Shown: positions 41,601 to 49,671 of the stretch, in pieces
How positions within the stretch are numbered: position 1 is the first letter of the stretch
How the letters are laid out: every line of letters begins with the position of its first letter
From: Camarhynchus parvulus
Taxonomy: Eukaryota; Chordata; Aves; Passeriformes; Thraupidae
Assembly (NCBI RefSeq): GCF_901933205.1
Contig: NC_044573.1
Span: 87,254,546 to 87,318,545, forward strand
Reading direction: 5' to 3'
DNA: 64,000 nt
Position numbers and translations under genes: made by a program
Notes under the pieces: generated by a model
Database searches by the model: none
What the model saw: the letters and a program-made list of their open reading frames with translations, nothing else
What the model was told of the DNA's origin: nothing

Positions 41601-44526
41601 TTTAATATTAAGTTAATCAGACCTGATAATCAAAGCCATATACATTGGGGTAATGCTGTGAAAATGAAGCTGAACTATATTCCTTGTAGGAAGCATTATG
41701 GAAGCGTTCTGAAGCAAGGTTAAGAAACTAAGAATATGGAGAAAGATGAACACACTGCAGCAGAAATGTGGTGTCTCATTGACCAGTCAGGTGTTCAGTA
41801 ATTTTTTGATGTAACACAGACTAGTCTAAATAAGACTGAAATAGGTATTAGTAACTTCCACAAATATGTAGTAGAAAATTCTATTTACTGTCTATTTAGC
41901 CACCTAGCCAAATTACCTATTACTTTTCATCTCTCATTTTTAATAACTTTACTACTCAAGTCTATCTTTTAAAGTCTAAAATATTTTTCTAAAAATACCA
42001 CAAAAATGGTTGGCTAAATGAAACAGAAAAAAGAAGGGAAAACAAAGACTAAGATATTCTACTACTCACTTTAGAACCCATCATTTCAACTCCAGTAGAG
42101 CTTCAAGTGGTTGAACCTGGACAGGACTACAAATTAGTCAGCACAGTATATAACCAAATTATTATATATTTGGGGTCTTCAGACAAAATAGAATGATTTT
42201 ATTTTTACAAGAGCCCTGGCAGCAACATTTACATTTTACTTGGTGGTTAAAGAAAAATCCTGAGGAACTCCTGAAAATATTTCAGCAAGTAAATAAACTC
42301 TTTACTTTTATCAGCCATGAAAGCATTATTTCTGGGAAATTGTTCTTGTACCTTAACCTTCTTTCCTATTTTATTCCTTAGTGTACTCTCATAAATATCA
42401 TTGCAGTGGTGCTGCCATAACTATCTTGCATATGCTGGTCATAGAAAAAAAAAAAAAAAAGACCAACAAACCTTTTACAGCCATTACTTGAGCCAGTATA
42501 GTTATAGATCATGTAACAAGAAACACTTTTTTCTTGAATGGGATTGGTATGGAATGCACTCCTACATAAGGAAAGCCTTTGTGGGTTGTTTAAGAATCCA
42601 CGTGAGAAGTAGGGAAATTTGAACAGAATCATGTAAAACCACAGCAAGGTAATGCAGAAGCAAATATGAAAAAACATGAACAATGACCACCTCTGGATTT
42701 AATCAGTCTATTGTGCAGCTCACACCCACATCAATGTGCACAGGGAAGATGCTTGCTGTATATTCTCATGTTTGCTGTTTACTGATGACATCCTTCTGTA
42801 TCCTTGGATGAAGAAAAATGGTGATGAAAATAAAAGAAGAGCGCTGCAAAAATTAAGTAAAATGATCCATTACAATAAAGAAAACTTTTTTTTTAATTGA
42901 CTATTTTCTGAGAAGATGTTAATGATTGTTTTTGACTGCAAACCCACTCTGTTGCAAAAGACTTCTCAAATGCTTCATCTGATAGGGAGAGAGAGACTGA
43001 CACAATCAAGTGGCATATCACTTTTAAAAAATGTTCAGATATTTTGAAAGGAAATGATGCACCAAAACATAGCAAGGGCATATGAACAGAATTATAGTGC
43101 TTTGCTTCAGGCCTAGTACATAAAAGTCCATTAATTCTATTTTATTTCTTTACCATAAAAAAATCCACTTAAAAAAAAAAAAAGTTGCTTATTTTCCCCC
43201 AGTTTAATGCTGGATAAACACTATTCCCAGGGAATTATGATAGCTGGAAGCTGTATGGGGCTTACCTATACAAAGCCCAATGCCCACAACAGTGTTGCTT
43301 TGGGTATCCCATTATATGCATCTTTTGAGATATGAGGCTCAGAGCATCTGAAGCAAAATTAAAATGCTGCTAGTTTTTATATCAATCAGAATATTTTTCA
43401 TTTTCTCTCCACCTCTGAAGTCACATTGCTACATAGGAATTAAATTTCACTTCCAAAGAGTGGAGAAAAATGGAAGATGATCCCACCACCTATCTGAAAA
43501 CAGAAGATGCAACAAACAAGAGCTGCTCTTAAAAAAATAAAATTAAAAATGTATTTAAGTACAGTTTAAACTATTTTGTTCTAGGCTTGGCTTATGTTTT
43601 TAAAGGTTTGAAGCACTGACTGATTACTGGAGCTGGAGTTGGACTGGATGACTGTTCAGAGAGGATATGCTGGTAACTTTGCCTCCCTTCTTCCCCTACA
43701 AAGCCATGTTTAGGACAGTCATGGCCTACGCTGTTGATTTCGCAGCCTGCTCGGTCACCTCAACTAACCTTCACACCCTGCAGCCACTGTCCACACCTGC
43801 TCGCAGCTCACAGACAGGAGGGTGAGCAGCCACTTCAGTCACCCCTCCACGACTGCCCCCGCTCTGCCTCCGCACCCCTACGGCTGCAGGGACTCTTCCC
43901 TCGACAGCAAACGCCCGGGAGCAATACAAGCTGCGTGGAGCAAGGGCAGCCCCCGCCCAAATGCGTCTCACCCTGCCATTTTATCATTTTCACACGGTGA
44001 ACGATCACGCATGGCGAGGTGACCCACTGCTGAGTGGGTTTGCCACTGTTTCACCACGGCCCCAGCGCCACCCACCTGTGAACTGCCTGGAACACGGTGT
44101 GACACCGGCCCTGTGCCGGAACACTGACCAGACACAGCCCAGCGGTGCGGGGCGGTGGGTAAGGGCCTCCTCCCTCCCCCGCTGCTCCGGGAAAGGCGGG
44201 AGAGTGGAGAGAGGGGAGAGGAGAAGGGAGAGAGGAGAGAACCGGGCGCTGCGGGCGGGCAGGGGCAACAGCGGCGCGGGGACGTGCCTGAGGAGCGAGG
44301 GGGCGGCGAGGGGGCGGTGAGGGGGCGGCGAGGGGGCGGCGGCGCCCCGTCCTCCCCCTGCTGCCGGCCGCGCCCCGTCGGGCCGGCCCCGTCCCATCCC
44401 TTGATCCGCGCCAGGCGGTACCTGCGCGGGTTGCGCGGCCGCGGGCGGCTCCGCGATCCACAGCTGCTCCTTGAGGAGGTGCTGGTAGCTGAGGCAGTGC
44501 TTCAGCGCGGACGGCACCGTGCCCAT
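2449..44526 (-). CDS. HMGCLL1: HMGCLL1, 3-hydroxy-3-methylglutaryl-CoA lyase-like 1, 5' part (coding exons 1-6)
   Basis: The family cleaves (S)-HMG-CoA to acetyl-CoA and acetoacetate; this paralogue is known as the non-mitochondrial, membrane-associated, N-myristoylated form used in cytosolic ketone-body formation. Six minus-strand exons join in frame to 200 residues. Residues 1-35 are the N-terminal leader starting MGTVPS; residues 52-61 read [10 protein letters not shown], where R54 and D55 correspond to catalytic R41 and metal-ligand D42 of HMGCL; E85 in [14 protein letters not shown] falls 31 residues after that Arg, as E72 does in HMGCL; residues 182-191 read [10 protein letters not shown]. 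All introns are GT-AG; phases are 0 except intron 5 (phase 2). The start lacks a mitochondrial presequence and begins Met-Gly, which favours HMGCLL1 over HMGCL. The C-terminal ~40%, including the HxH motif and catalytic Cys, is outside the window. Coordinates give the span from start codon to the last visible exon; introns are inside it. Confidence 0.95.
2545..2627. repeat. Compound (TA)n(CA)15(TA)n(GTAT)n microsatellite
   Basis: Alternating TA from 2545, about 15 CA units at 2567-2596, TA again to about 2606, then GTAY units to 2627. In transcript (minus) sense the CA block is (UG)15, ending 54 bases before the exon 6 acceptor. Confidence 0.95.
2628..5064 (-). other. HMGCLL1 intron 5, left part: no gene seen
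   Basis: AT-rich intronic DNA. Open frames of 60-108 codons are present on both strands but none has a recognisable domain. Confidence 0.7.
5065..6016 (-). mobile_element. CR1 LINE, 5'-truncated, ~950 bp
   Basis: The plus strand reads as the complement of a CR1 3' portion: it starts with the degenerate terminal AGAATCAC motif, then the conserved block with GAGTCCAGCTCCTGGACC, the CTCTGGGTGAAGAACCTTTT segment, and ends inside the reverse-transcriptase coding region. On the minus strand the RT remnant around 5908-6015 reads [18 protein letters not shown] followed by LANDTKL where active CR1 has FADDTKL, so a catalytic Asp is lost. Small deletions occur near 5815. Non-functional, moderately old copy. 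Confidence 0.9.
6470..7140 (-). mobile_element. Ancient LINE-2-type (L2/CR1-superfamily) relic with reverse-transcriptase remnant
   Basis: The plus strand matches, at low identity, the complement of an L2-type RT region that I know from mammalian genomes: a segment like GGTCAAC...CAAA...CTGA...TCAAG.AGAATGAGGA near 6571-6622, then GACAG...TTCAA.GAG and GGGTCAAAGG to 6836, then AAAGAGCCAG.GGA.AGTGAGAGGTT near 6878-6902. On the minus strand the peptide at 6842-7126 keeps the PSTCxxDP pattern and a [13 protein letters not shown] segment in the expected order. No intact frame. Compared from memory, so the family name is tentative; the relationship to an L2-like LINE is fairly secure. Confidence 0.65.
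7141..13855 (-). other. HMGCLL1 intron 5, middle part: no gene seen
   Basis: AT-rich intronic DNA with homopolymer tracts (for example poly-T near 8920-8935). The longest open frame, 138 codons on the minus strand at 7828-8244, has hydrophobic stretches but no domain I recognise and no splice or promoter support. No RNA gene or recent repeat was seen. Confidence 0.65.
13856..14254 (+). mobile_element. Probable solo LTR of an endogenous retrovirus
   Basis: About 399 bp starting TGTTAGGCC and ending TCACCACA (TG...CA ends). In the right order it contains a TATA-like AGTTTATAAAACTG (near 14079), a candidate poly(A) signal in CCTTATTAAAATACC (near 14168), and a CTTAACTGTGTCTGGCTCTC stretch of the kind found in U5. 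No primer-binding site or internal viral sequence follows, so it appears solo. I found no clear target-site duplication, so the ends are approximate. Confidence 0.55.
14590..14785 (+). repeat. Pyrimidine-rich low-complexity tract
   Basis: About 200 bases dominated by T and C on the plus strand (TTTCTTTCTTTTTC-type). Low complexity in intron 5; in transcript sense it is purine-rich, so it is not a polypyrimidine tract for HMGCLL1 splicing. Confidence 0.65.
15719..16380 (-). mobile_element. CR1 LINE, 5'-truncated, ~660 bp
   Basis: The plus strand gives the complement of a CR1 3' end: terminal AATCACAG, then GGTTTGGGTTGAAAGGGACC, the AACACCTCCAGGGATG-like block and GTGCCTCACC, ending near the CACCAACACCCACAAATCC segment. 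Open frames at 16109-16509 on both strands are parts of this element, not host genes. Confidence 0.92.
16381..16443 (+). mobile_element. CR1 LINE 3' end, very short copy in opposite orientation
   Basis: About 63 bases resembling the sense 3' end of CR1 (TTGGACAAAATGATCTCTAG, then a CTCTCAACCTAAACCCTACT-like part and TTCTGTGATCC). It abuts the 5'-truncated end of the minus-strand CR1. Confidence 0.7.
16444..17390 (-). other. HMGCLL1 intron 5, right part: no gene seen
   Basis: AT-rich intronic sequence leading from the CR1 pair to the exon 5 donor (17390). Nothing identified. Confidence 0.7.
17391..17539 (-). CDS. HMGCLL1: HMGCLL1 coding exon 5 (residues 130-179)
   Basis: 149 bp, entering in phase 0 and leaving in phase 2 (the last codon is a split Gly, GG|G). 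Acceptor TTTTTTAG ends at 17540, donor GG|GTAAAT at 17390. It encodes [18 protein letters not shown], then [19 protein letters not shown], then [13 protein letters not shown]. The FGAASE block and the INCSIEES helix are diagnostic. Skipping of the matching exon is known in human HMGCL transcripts; here it would break the frame. Confidence 0.96.
17540..19251 (-). other. HMGCLL1: HMGCLL1 intron 4 (1712 bp)
   Basis: Bounded by the exon 4 donor GTAAGT and the exon 5 acceptor TTTTTTAG. An 79-codon open frame on the plus strand at 17860-18099 is more protein-like in codon appearance than its surroundings, but I recognise no family. No repeats were recognised. Confidence 0.85.
19252..19347 (-). CDS. 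HMGCLL1: HMGCLL1 coding exon 4 (residues 98-129)
   Basis: 96 bp, phase 0/0. Acceptor TAG at 19350-19348, donor GCT|GTAAGT at 19251. It encodes [19 protein letters not shown] and then [13 protein letters not shown]. The [10 protein letters not shown] block is a core strand and loop of the barrel in HMGCL and HMGCLL1. Confidence 0.95.
19348..22712 (-). other. HMGCLL1: HMGCLL1 intron 3 (3365 bp)
   Basis: AT-rich, without recognised interspersed repeats. Contains a perfect 16-bp palindrome at 22474-22489. Confidence 0.85.
22474..22489. repeat. Perfect 16-bp palindrome around an octamer-like core
   Basis: CACATTTGCAAATGTG is its own reverse complement. The ATTTGCAAAT core resembles POU/octamer and C/EBP-type sites and the outer CAnnTG forms overlap E-box-like motifs. 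Position is 224 bases downstream of the exon 3 donor in transcript sense. Confidence 0.6.
22713..22820 (-). CDS. HMGCLL1: HMGCLL1 coding exon 3 (residues 62-97)
   Basis: 108 bp, phase 0/0. Acceptor CTGTAG ends at 22821, donor CAG|GTATGT begins at 22712. It encodes [19 protein letters not shown] followed by [18 protein letters not shown]85 and the TSFVS segment line the active site in HMG-CoA lyases. The length is the same as I recall for the equivalent exon of HMGCL. Confidence 0.96.
22821..23778 (-). other. HMGCLL1: HMGCLL1 intron 2 (958 bp)
   Basis: Bounded by donor GTAACT and acceptor CTGTAG. AT-rich; a short GTATAAGGAAG tandem pair lies at about 22976-22998. No other feature. Confidence 0.85.
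23779..23856 (-). CDS. HMGCLL1: HMGCLL1 coding exon 2 (residues 36-61, catalytic [10 protein letters not shown])
   Basis: 78 bp, phase 0 at both ends. Acceptor TTTCAG at 23862-23857, donor GAG AAG|GTAACT at 23778. It encodes a short linker then [20 protein letters not shown], the first beta strand of the TIM barrel with the signature RDGLQNE. R54 stabilises the enolate and D55 binds the divalent metal in the HMG-CoA lyase family; both are intact. Confidence 0.95.
24405..24545 (+). repeat. Purine-rich low-complexity tract
   Basis: Plus strand is dominated by A and G (GGGAGGAAGGAGAAATGAGA-type). It is followed to about 25000 by a GC-richer block that could be an unrecognised repeat. Confidence 0.55.
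29930..30300. other. GC-rich patch with degenerate internal repetition
   Basis: A C-rich, relatively GC-rich island inside AT-rich intron 1. Two segments starting near 29960 and 30081 (about 121 bases apart) align loosely: both have a GAMYTY.CAG start, CCTKGG.TCCCT-like middle and an ATG-containing end; a weaker third trace lies near 30200. It may be a degenerate tandem repeat or part of an unrecognised mobile element. No open frame of note. Confidence 0.35.
31681..31748. repeat. (TTCTA)n pentanucleotide microsatellite, about 14 units
   Basis: Uninterrupted TCTAT units ending in TCTCT. The lack of interruptions suggests an actively variable locus. Confidence 0.97.
31965..31993. repeat. Perfect inverted repeat (11-bp arms, 7-base loop)
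   Basis: Left arm TTTCAACCCCC at 31965-31975, loop AAAACTG, right arm GGGGGTTGAAA at 31983-31993. Isolated in AT-rich intron 1, about 220 bases after the TTCTA microsatellite. Confidence 0.85.
38660..38725. repeat. AT-only-like low-complexity run
   Basis: Almost entirely A and T (TATATAATATATATAAATAT-type). Typical of DNA-unwinding or matrix-attachment-like sequence; no function can be assigned. Confidence 0.6.
40980..41065 (-). mobile_element. Possible old CR1 fragment
   Basis: The stretch with GGCAGCTCATAGTCATCC and AAGATTCCAAGGTTCCTCTT resembles the complement of the CR1 block that usually reads GCTCATATTCAACTTG ... CCCAGATCCCTTTC. Divergent and short; weak support. Confidence 0.3.
42740..42900 (+). 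pseudogene. Possible reverse-transcriptase relic (FTDDILLY)
   Basis: A plus-strand frame reads [15 protein letters not shown] and then a lysine-rich stretch with [16 protein letters not shown] RTs have a FADDxLLY-like box followed some 25 residues later by a KLS/NxK segment. Short and without flanking RT motifs, so chance is possible. Confidence 0.22.
44188..44246 (+). repeat. Purine-rich (GGGAGA-type) tract
   Basis: Nearly uninterrupted A/G on the plus strand within the CpG island, next to the minisatellite. Low complexity; no gene. Confidence 0.6.
44296..44340. repeat. 11-bp G-rich minisatellite, four copies, G-quadruplex-prone
   Basis: Four tandem units of the form CGAGGGGGCGG (the third has T for the first C) on the plus strand, 80-125 bases inside intron 1 from the exon 1 donor. 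Four runs of five G separated by six bases meet the usual quadruplex pattern, on the template strand of HMGCLL1. Confidence 0.85.
44422..44526 (-). CDS. HMGCLL1: HMGCLL1 coding exon 1 (start codon, residues 1-35)
   Basis: The ATG is at 44526-44524. It sits in a strong Kozak context (G at -3, G at +4). The exon codes 35 residues starting [15 protein letters not shown] and ending AAAQPAQ, followed by the donor CAG|GTACCG at 44421. The Met-Gly-x-x-x-Ser start is a classic N-myristoyltransferase recognition pattern (Gly2, Ser6), known in mammalian HMGCLL1 and here conserved; it predicts membrane anchoring outside mitochondria. The frame stays open upstream of this ATG to 44940 without a stop, so an upstream start cannot be excluded on sequence alone, but the match of the leader to HMGCLL1 and the Kozak context fix this start. 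The tail of the exon (proline/alanine/glutamine-rich) is the least conserved part of the protein. Confidence 0.93.
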
Positions 44527-44539
44527 GGCTCGCCCGGCT

Positions 44540-44556
44540 GCCGCCGCCGCCGCCGC
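44540..44556 (-). repeat. (GGC)n trinucleotide repeat in probable 5' UTR
   Basis: Minus strand carries five to six GGC/GCG triplets, 14 bases upstream of the HMGCLL1 ATG. Such repeats are common in CpG-island leaders and are length-variable. Confidence 0.7.
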
Positions 44557-44598
44557 AGGGTGGGCGCAGCCTCCGGCCCGCGCGCGAGCAGCCCCGCG

Positions 44599-44603
44599 AT
44601 TGG
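44599..44603 (-). promoter_or_regulatory. CCAAT box candidate upstream of HMGCLL1
   Basis: The minus strand reads CGCCAATCGC here, about 73 bases upstream of the start codon. This is the NF-Y core in a GC-rich setting. If used at the usual distance, the leader would be short. Single-motif evidence only. Confidence 0.4.
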
Positions 44604-45115
44604 CGGAGCGCGAGCGCCGCCGCGTCCCCTCCCGCGCGGCTGCGGCGGCCGCCGCCTCACGCCGCCAGCCCCGGGGCTCGCCCGGTGCCTCTCCTCGCCC
44701 TCTGCCCCCCTCGCCTCCTGCTCCTCCTCGCCTCCTGCCCCTTCTAGCCTCCTGCCCCCTTCGCCTTCCCGGCTGAGGAGCCGCGGTTGTGGGTGGCCGC
44801 GCTCGCTGCGGGCTCGGCCGGCGCCGCAGCAGGCTGCAATCGGGGCTGCGTGCGGGAGAAACCGCTGAGGAGAGCGAGCCGGGAGGGCCGAGCGTGGGGA
44901 CCGCCGGCCGTGCTGCCCCACACGCTCCCTGCCCCCGCACGCCCCCGGGATACCGGGCCCAGCCTGACCTGGCAAGGCTTTAGGCAGCAGGGGGGAAAGA
45001 GAGGAGCAAGGGGAAGGGACAGGGCTGCTTCCAGAGGTGTCCTGTTCGGCGTCCCTGGGCTGTGCAAACGATGCAAGATAAACCAGGTCGTGCTCGCTCG
45101 GGCGTCCAGGTGACA

Positions 45116-48100
45116 CGAGGCTTCGTGCACACGCTGGCATTTCTGCTTTCCATTTAGACAGCAAAAACTTAGAGCTTTACTAACGTACTGTTCAGGTTTC
45201 GACAGCTCTCTCCGCAGCAGCAAGTTATATTTTGTCTGCTCCCTTACATTCATTGTGTCAGCCAACTTTCCAAACTCCTCTCAAGCAAAAATTGTTTCTG
45301 GATCCTTCGTTTTCTGGGGTATCAGGGATGTTTTGTTAAATTTATTACCCTTTCGATCAATCATTTTTCTGCAAAAGATTATCAGGTTTACCACCAAGTC
45401 TCTTTTTCAGTTGTTCACAGATAGATATGATGCTTTCAAAGCCCCATCTTTCTTTTGCAGTTTTGCATTTCATCCTTTTTGTTCTGTGCATTTAAAAATT
45501 GTATTTTCATAGCCATTGTAAACCAAAACTGGATGCTGATTGATTGGCTGGGAAGCTTTTGTCCTTCAAGGATAATCATGGCTTTTCAGAAATAAGATAT
45601 TTAAAATCCAGTGTAAAAATTTAAAAATATTACTGGTAGTCATCTCTGCAATTTCAAATCTGGCCACTGAAAAGTGCCAGGAAGTTTTTTTACTGACTAC
45701 TATCTGATGCAGTTAGTATATTTTCTGCCTTTTTCCAGTAAAATATTTGTGAATTCAACATTCTTTTAATTTCCCAGTTCAAAATCCCACTAAGCTTTCC
45801 TTAAATGCTGTCTCTAGGTATTTGTTTTGGTCTTGTTACCTATAGTTAGGGATAAAATATAGAGAAGCTGGTAAAAAAAATCATGTCTTTCTTTTTTGTC
45901 TCACAGTGAGAGAAAGTTTATCAATGATGTGGTATATGTGAAGGGAAAGGCACTTTATTAAGATTAATAATTTCATTTTCACTTTTCTGTACATTTCTTA
46001 GCCAGCTGGAAAAAGGATAACTGCAATTAAAAGAAAGTTAGGACTATGTCTGTGAATAAAGTGTACCTCTCCTACCTACCTCACCTATTCTCGAGTTACT
46101 TCAGTTTCAAAGTCAAATTTCTTATGGCCTTTAATCATCTTTCTTACAAATATCTCTGAAATTAGCTGCATTGTAATGCTCTGCAGGCAGCTTATATATC
46201 AAACTGCTATTTTCTGCACATTAAATCCCTTCTAATGATATTGTTTTTATGTCTGTTACTGTTTTGTTTTTGTAGTGCTTAAAACCTCGGTGGCCTCTTC
46301 CAGCCTACATCCAGTGTGGATGTTTACTATCATAAACCTGCTTCAAGACTCAGAGCACCACCACATATTCTGAAAAAGAACATCTTTATCTGAATTCACG
46401 GTGCTGTTGGGCAGAGAAGGAAAATATAACAGATACATTCTAAAGTAATCCGAAATTGAGTTTTCATGCAACAGTTTCTCATTGTTTCTTTTCTGTTCTA
46501 CCTCTTACTCTCCCTGAAATCAGAATTAGTTTTTCACCCTTGCCAATTTTGCACTGAATTTTTCAACTGGTCCTTCTAAATGCAAGGAGTTGCTTCAAAA
46601 GCAAGAGACACATAAACAAAACACATTCATATGAAATATGCATGTTTCTTGGGAGAAGGGTGTGATAATCTTTCTATTGAAAAAGTCCCTGTGTGTTAAA
46701 ACCCCTAGAGCTAAACTGGATTGTTATTGCTAAACAAGAGTCACATTGGACAGCACAAGGTGCAAGAAGCTCCAAGAGGATTATGTTTTAGGCAAACACA
46801 ATCATCTTGATACTCTTCTCTGCTTGCAGAGGCTACACCCCACTTTATGAGTTAACTCCACCCCACTTTATGAGTTAGCATGAAGGCAGATACCCTTGTC
46901 CTGTGATAGGACCAGTATATTTACTAGCTGAAGGGTTTGCAGGGTCAGGTAAAGAATAATGGGCACTTCTGGCAGATCTTTCTGTAACAGCATGTGGGCC
47001 TCTCGTGGTCTGGACTTTTATGTGCCCTGTGCTGTTCCTTATTTTGATTCTGCGTATCTTTTGTTCAACAATGGCATTTTGGAACAACTTAAGTTTACTA
47101 GAACACATGGAAGGGCTTAGATGTGTTTAGTGCTGTATCAGGATAGTGAGTAGAAATTGTGCACAACTGGCTTTTGGCTTTCCATTTGTCTCTTAAAACT
47201 GTTTATCATTCTGATACTCCTCTGAATTTATCATTGTCATTGGCTCACGCTGCATTCTGGTCAAAGGTTTTAAAACGTTTATTAAAAGGAATGCTTTTGA
47301 CTAAAATAATCTCTCAAAGAAATCATGCCACCAAGCCAACCAGATGGGAAAAACAGGCATATTTGTGTAATATGCAGAGTAACTCCAAACACTACCACAA
47401 GAGATGTTTCTGTACTCCTTATTGTTGCCACGCAGTTACATAGGTAGCTGGCAGTCAGATCATTAGGAGTGGAAACATAAAGCTGTTGGATTTCCTGCAG
47501 TGTGACACAAAACCTTGGCCAAGAAAGGCATGGTAAAAATAGATTGATCATTTATAAGCATCTGAAAGAAAATAAGAAAGTTGTTTAAAGAGTGATTTGA
47601 TGACAGCAAGAAAGACAGAATCAGAAGCAAGGGAGCTATTCATACTGATGATAATCATAAGTGCCAAACTGGCAAGCAGCCAAAGTGCCTACTAGGCAGG
47701 GATCAAAGACACATATGGTGAGTCTCAAACAACAAGTAAGCCATAGAATTCTGGCAAGCATTGCAAGAATAATATGCTCCAGCCCTGACAAAGATGAGGG
47801 CTAAAAAAAAAAAAAAACAATGGGGCTACCAATAACTGGATCATACCTCAGGGAAAGCAAAGCTTTCATCATTTCAGTTTTATTGGAGAAAAATGTAGAT
47901 AACTTCTCACATATGGTAGGTCTGGTTGATCTAAATTGATGGGACGTGTAACACAATGTTAAAAAATATCCTTTACAGTTGTGGCAGTAAATCAGTATTC
48001 CATTAGCTGCAGCATCATTCAGAGACAGCATTCTTCAGAGAGTTAGTAATAGATTTACTTTGCCAAAATAAAACTGTATCCCAGGTGATAGACACCTGGC

Positions 48101-49671
48101 ATTTGAAACAGACACAATCAAGAAGAAAGTCCAAGTTAATGTCTTGCCAGATGTTGGAGCTTGTTCTTTTCTATTCTTTCACTAATTTGGTAAGATGGCA
48201 GGGTTTATGACAACTAGACCACAATGTAAAACAAGCAAACACAAAAAGGGACACATTTTAGCTTTATTCTCATGCTACTATGCAGCATCAAAAAGGAAAA
48301 GAAAGAAATTCTGTGAGTTTAGACCTGGTTTCATAGTTATACACCCATACACAGAGTCAGTAAAAAGGGTACGTGTCATAAGCTGTGTTATTTTACATTT
48401 GTAAAGGGTCCTGACTTTTACACTGGCAGGAATGGTATTTGGCAGCCCTTGGGTCTATGGGTGGTCTCCAAGGTACCAGCCCTGCATAGCTACCTAAAAT
48501 TGTTATGAGGCATATCAAGGACAGCAGAGAAGTGTAGCAGAAAGTGCTTATTTGTGGATAACATTTTCCATTTGAGATATTTTCATAACTGACAAAAATG
48601 CTGCTGAGCCAAATGTGTCCCTTGTCTGACTCCATCATTTAGAACTCTGATTTCTTTGTCTCAGCGACCTGACCTACCACTCGACAGTATCAGGAGAAAC
48701 TATGAGCTGATTCCTGAATGGATTTTCAAGGTGCTATTATAATATATTTCCTTTTCAGAGCAAGTGTTTTGCCTACTGTTATACAGACTTTGTTTCCATC
48801 TCTTTTTTTCACATCAATGTACTTAGTATCTCCATCTCCACCTAGTCTTCTCTGCCAATAAATGCTGATGTGATTTTTATAGGGATTATAAGGTGCAATA
48901 TGCAGTGACCTCTGATTTCCTTCCTCTCTTTATGTTATTAAGAGACAGCACAATAGTACTGATTTTCAGTGAAGCCAGTTTTCTTGTTTTTCAAAAAAGT
49001 GACCCTTTTACATCATGTAGGATAAACTATAAATTACTCTTAGGAAATGTTTATTGGATAAAGAAATGCTGGAACAGCTTTTATGCTATGTCCATTGCTT
49101 CTCAAACAGAGAGTTTTTATCAGAGTTTAGTCAAAACAGGTGAAAATTGTACCTGCAGTGCATTCTGGGAGTGGTGCTTTCCAAACAGGAAAAAAAAAGA
49201 GTTAAAGACCTGAACCTTTTCTGTTCTCTCAGGGAGCAATTCTTCTGATTTGTTTTAGATATATATTTTAGTATCAAATGAACTATCTTCTACAAACCAT
49301 ATGCAACTTCTCTATTTCAAACTTGTCCAGCAATTGAAAATGAATTAGGCATTATCCAATAAAGCACAAATGTATATGGATGCTACAAACCCAAGAGCTA
49401 GATGTACATGTTCTTTTTAAATTTCAATATTCTAATTACTAAGCTAACATGCAAAACATATTTTGTGAGCATACCAGGAATAAGTGTTTGAGGGTTTTTT
49501 GAGGCATTTGCCATATAACTGAACTTTTAAAATTACTTGCAATATGTCCCAAATTGCTATGCCTTGTCATTAAATTGTTCCAGACCAATAGCAACAGTTT
49601 AAATTATAGTATAGTGACCAGTCTGACCCTAGAATTTTTCTATTTCTTCTGTCACCAACATTACTCAGGAC
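45116..49671. other. Intergenic, upstream of HMGCLL1: no gene seen
   Basis: AT-rich DNA after the CpG island. A 23-bp tandem duplication lies at 46836-46880. Open frames up to about 106 codons lack recognisable domains. Confidence 0.65.
46836..46880. repeat. 23-bp tandem duplication
   Basis: Two near-identical adjacent copies that share CACCCCACTTTATGAGTTA, period 23. Simple local duplication. Confidence 0.85.

Larger units (their letters stand above)
23857..44421 (-). other. HMGCLL1: HMGCLL1 intron 1 (20.6 kb)
   Basis: From donor CAG|GTACCG to acceptor TTTCAG. Mostly AT-rich sequence without coding potential. Listed separately where something could be seen: purine-rich tract and GC-richer block (24405-25000), GC-rich patch (29930-30300), TTCTA microsatellite (31681-31748), hairpin (31965-31993), very AT-rich run (38660-38725), a possible old CR1 piece (40980-41065) and a possible RT relic (42740-42900). 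Between these I see nothing supportable. Confidence 0.85.
43740..45115. promoter_or_regulatory. CpG island spanning the HMGCLL1 promoter and first exon
   Basis: An abrupt change from AT-rich flanks to strongly GC-rich, CpG-dense sequence, centred on coding exon 1 (44422-44526). It is the only such island in the window. No TATA box is evident near the start codon on the minus strand, as usual for CpG-island promoters with dispersed initiation. Long overlapping open frames on both strands here are a by-product of the low stop-codon frequency in GC-rich DNA. The transcription start cannot be placed exactly. Confidence 0.85.

Noticed and set aside
43640..43690. TTGGACTGGATGACTGTTCA resembling a CR1 3' end
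   Set aside because: Only about 20 bases match and the terminal repeat motif is missing; too short to call.
44005..44940. 311-codon open frame on the minus strand in the CpG island
   Set aside because: It contains HMGCLL1 exon 1 in frame, but the parts before the ATG and after the splice donor are GC-rich, low-complexity and end in intron; treated as exon 1 plus chance extension.
44155..45164. Other long open frames on both strands of the CpG island (up to 237 codons)
   Set aside because: GC-rich DNA has few stop codons; the translations are Arg/Pro/Ala/Gly-rich with no domain.
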